Shown: in pieces, positions 4,594-5,371 of the stretch
How the letters are laid out: every line of letters begins with the position of its first letter
Position numbering within the stretch: position 1 is the first letter of the stretch
Assembly (NCBI GenBank): GCA_904501965.1
Contig: CAJGCS010000079.1
Span: forward strand, 1-5,371
DNA from: an uncultured Bacilli bacterium
Lineage (GTDB): Bacteria > Bacillota_I > Bacilli_A > ML615J-28 > CAG-313
Reading direction: 5' to 3'
Length of the DNA: 5,371 bases
Translations under genes and position numbers: made by a program
Notes under the pieces: model-generated
What the model saw: only the letters and a program-made list of their open reading frames with translations
The model's database searches: none
What the model was told of the DNA's origin: nothing

Positions 4594-5371
4594 ATGAGAA
4601 AAAATATATTTAAAACATTATTAGTAGCAGTTTTATTACTTACAATAAGTTTTACAACAAGTTGTTCTGGTAATAAAGACAAAGTTATTAAAGTATGTGC
4701 AAGTGAACTACCACATGCAGATATCTTAGAAAATGCAGTTGCTCCTATTTTAAAAGAACAAGGATATGAGTTAAAAGTATATGTATTAGATTGGACTATT
4801 CAAAATGACTCAGTTGCCCTTGGCGATTATGATGCAAATTACTTCCAACATATTCCATACCTTAACACATATGATGGTGCAACAAAACTATTTGCATCTT
4901 GTAAAGTACACTATGAGCCACTTGGCATTTATAAAGGAAAAGCAAATGGAAACTTAACAGATGGCAAAACATTTGCAATTTGTAATGATGAATCTAATGC
5001 AGTTCGCGCTTTTGAACTTTTAAAAACAAAAGGTGTATTAGATGAAATTCCAGTAACAAGCGATGGAAAACTTACTTTTTCAGGAAGTAAATGGACATCT
5101 AATAACGGTGTAACTGTTACTTTAATTGCCGAAGAATTACTTGTTGCATCACTTCCTGATTATGATTTTGTTTGCTTACCTTGTAATACAGCTTATACTG
5201 GTAATGTAGATCAAGCAAGAAAGGTTGCTTTTGAAGATGACGCTGCACAAGTAAGCGAAAAAGCAAATGTCCTAGCTGCAAGACTAAATGACTACCAAAC
5301 AGATGAAATCTATAAAGCAAAAATTGATGCTTTAACAAATGCTTTATTATCAAATGAAGTTTCAAGTTATG
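4594..5371 (+). CDS. metQ: Methionine-binding lipoprotein MetQ (3' end outside window)
   Basis: This is the NlpA/MetQ-family substrate-binding lipoprotein that would capture methionine outside the cell and deliver it to MetNI. It starts one base after the metI stop and stays open to the window end, 259 residues against about 270 in the family, so only a short tail is missing. A lipoprotein signal is visible: basic RKNIFK, hydrophobic core at about 8-20, then TTSC with the lipidated Cys24. The -3 Thr is less usual than Leu. Family landmarks are YDANYFQHIPYL (79-90, His86), NDESNAVRAF (131-140, Arg138), NTAY (Asn198) and ANVLAARL (Asn225), which align with ligand-contacting positions of known MetQ proteins. 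Methionine specificity rests on these residues plus the T-box AUG specifier. The mature part has five further cysteines (35, 103, 130, 194, 197), unusual for an exported protein. Confidence 0.93.
   Translation, partial: MRKNIFKTLLVAVLLLTISFTTSCSGNKDKVIKVCASELPHADILENAVAPILKEQGYELKVYVLDWTIQNDSVALGDYDANYFQHIPYLNTYDGATKLFASCKVHYEPLGIYKGKANGNLTDGKTFAICNDESNAVRAFELLKTKGVLDEIPVTSDGKLTFSGSKWTSNNGVTVTLIAEELLVASLPDYDFVCLPCNTAYTGNVDQARKVAFEDDAAQVSEKANVLAARLNDYQTDEIYKAKIDALTNALLSNEVSSY

Noticed and set aside
5117..5365. Minus-strand 82-codon open frame rich in Leu, His and Gln
   Set aside because: It lies entirely within metQ, whose + strand frame has clear family motifs; the minus-strand product is low-complexity and has no recognisable domain.

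Overview
The window is about 70% A+T and comes from a bacterium that uses the standard code: all five stop codons seen are TAA or TAG, Trp is TGG, and no in-frame TGA occurs. AGA arginine codons, strong AGGAG-type ribosome binding sites, a lipoprotein signal peptide and a T-box leader point to a low-GC Gram-positive (Firmicutes; a clostridial or Erysipelotrichia-like lineage is my guess). Every gene lies on the + strand and the region is compact.

Layout. Positions 1-102 hold the last 33 codons of an unidentified gene, closed by a strong intrinsic terminator (102-137). An extended -10 promoter (about 150-179) starts a three-gene run: an M42-family metallo-aminopeptidase (203-1243), a YfcE-type metallophosphodiesterase (1247-1780) and thiamine pyrophosphokinase ThiN (1786-2412). 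The gaps between them are only 3 and 5 nt, so one transcript is likely.

Positions 2413-2749 contain no protein gene but are full of regulatory sequence: a cre/LacI-like imperfect palindrome, a second extended -10 promoter, and a complete T-box riboswitch. The T-box has a stem I with an AUG specifier, the T-box bulge sequence, and a terminator that is mutually exclusive with the antiterminator. The leader controls a methionine ABC importer operon: metN (ATPase with C-terminal NIL domain), metI (permease) and metQ (substrate-binding lipoprotein, cut off by the window end).

How it works together (inference from known families): when uncharged tRNA-Met accumulates, it should pair through its anticodon with the AUG specifier and through its ACCA end with UGGU in the T-box bulge. 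That would stabilise the antiterminator and let transcription enter metNIQ, so that MetQ captures methionine outside the cell and MetNI imports it.

The most unusual protein feature is metN. Its best ribosome binding site and start (2750) give a 56-residue N-terminal extension that begins with a very hydrophobic stretch followed by basic residues, ahead of a normal MetN. A second plausible start at 2918 would give the conventional protein. I found no mobile element, CRISPR array, tRNA or rRNA. Apart from this extension and some leader details, the genes are ordinary housekeeping and transport genes.
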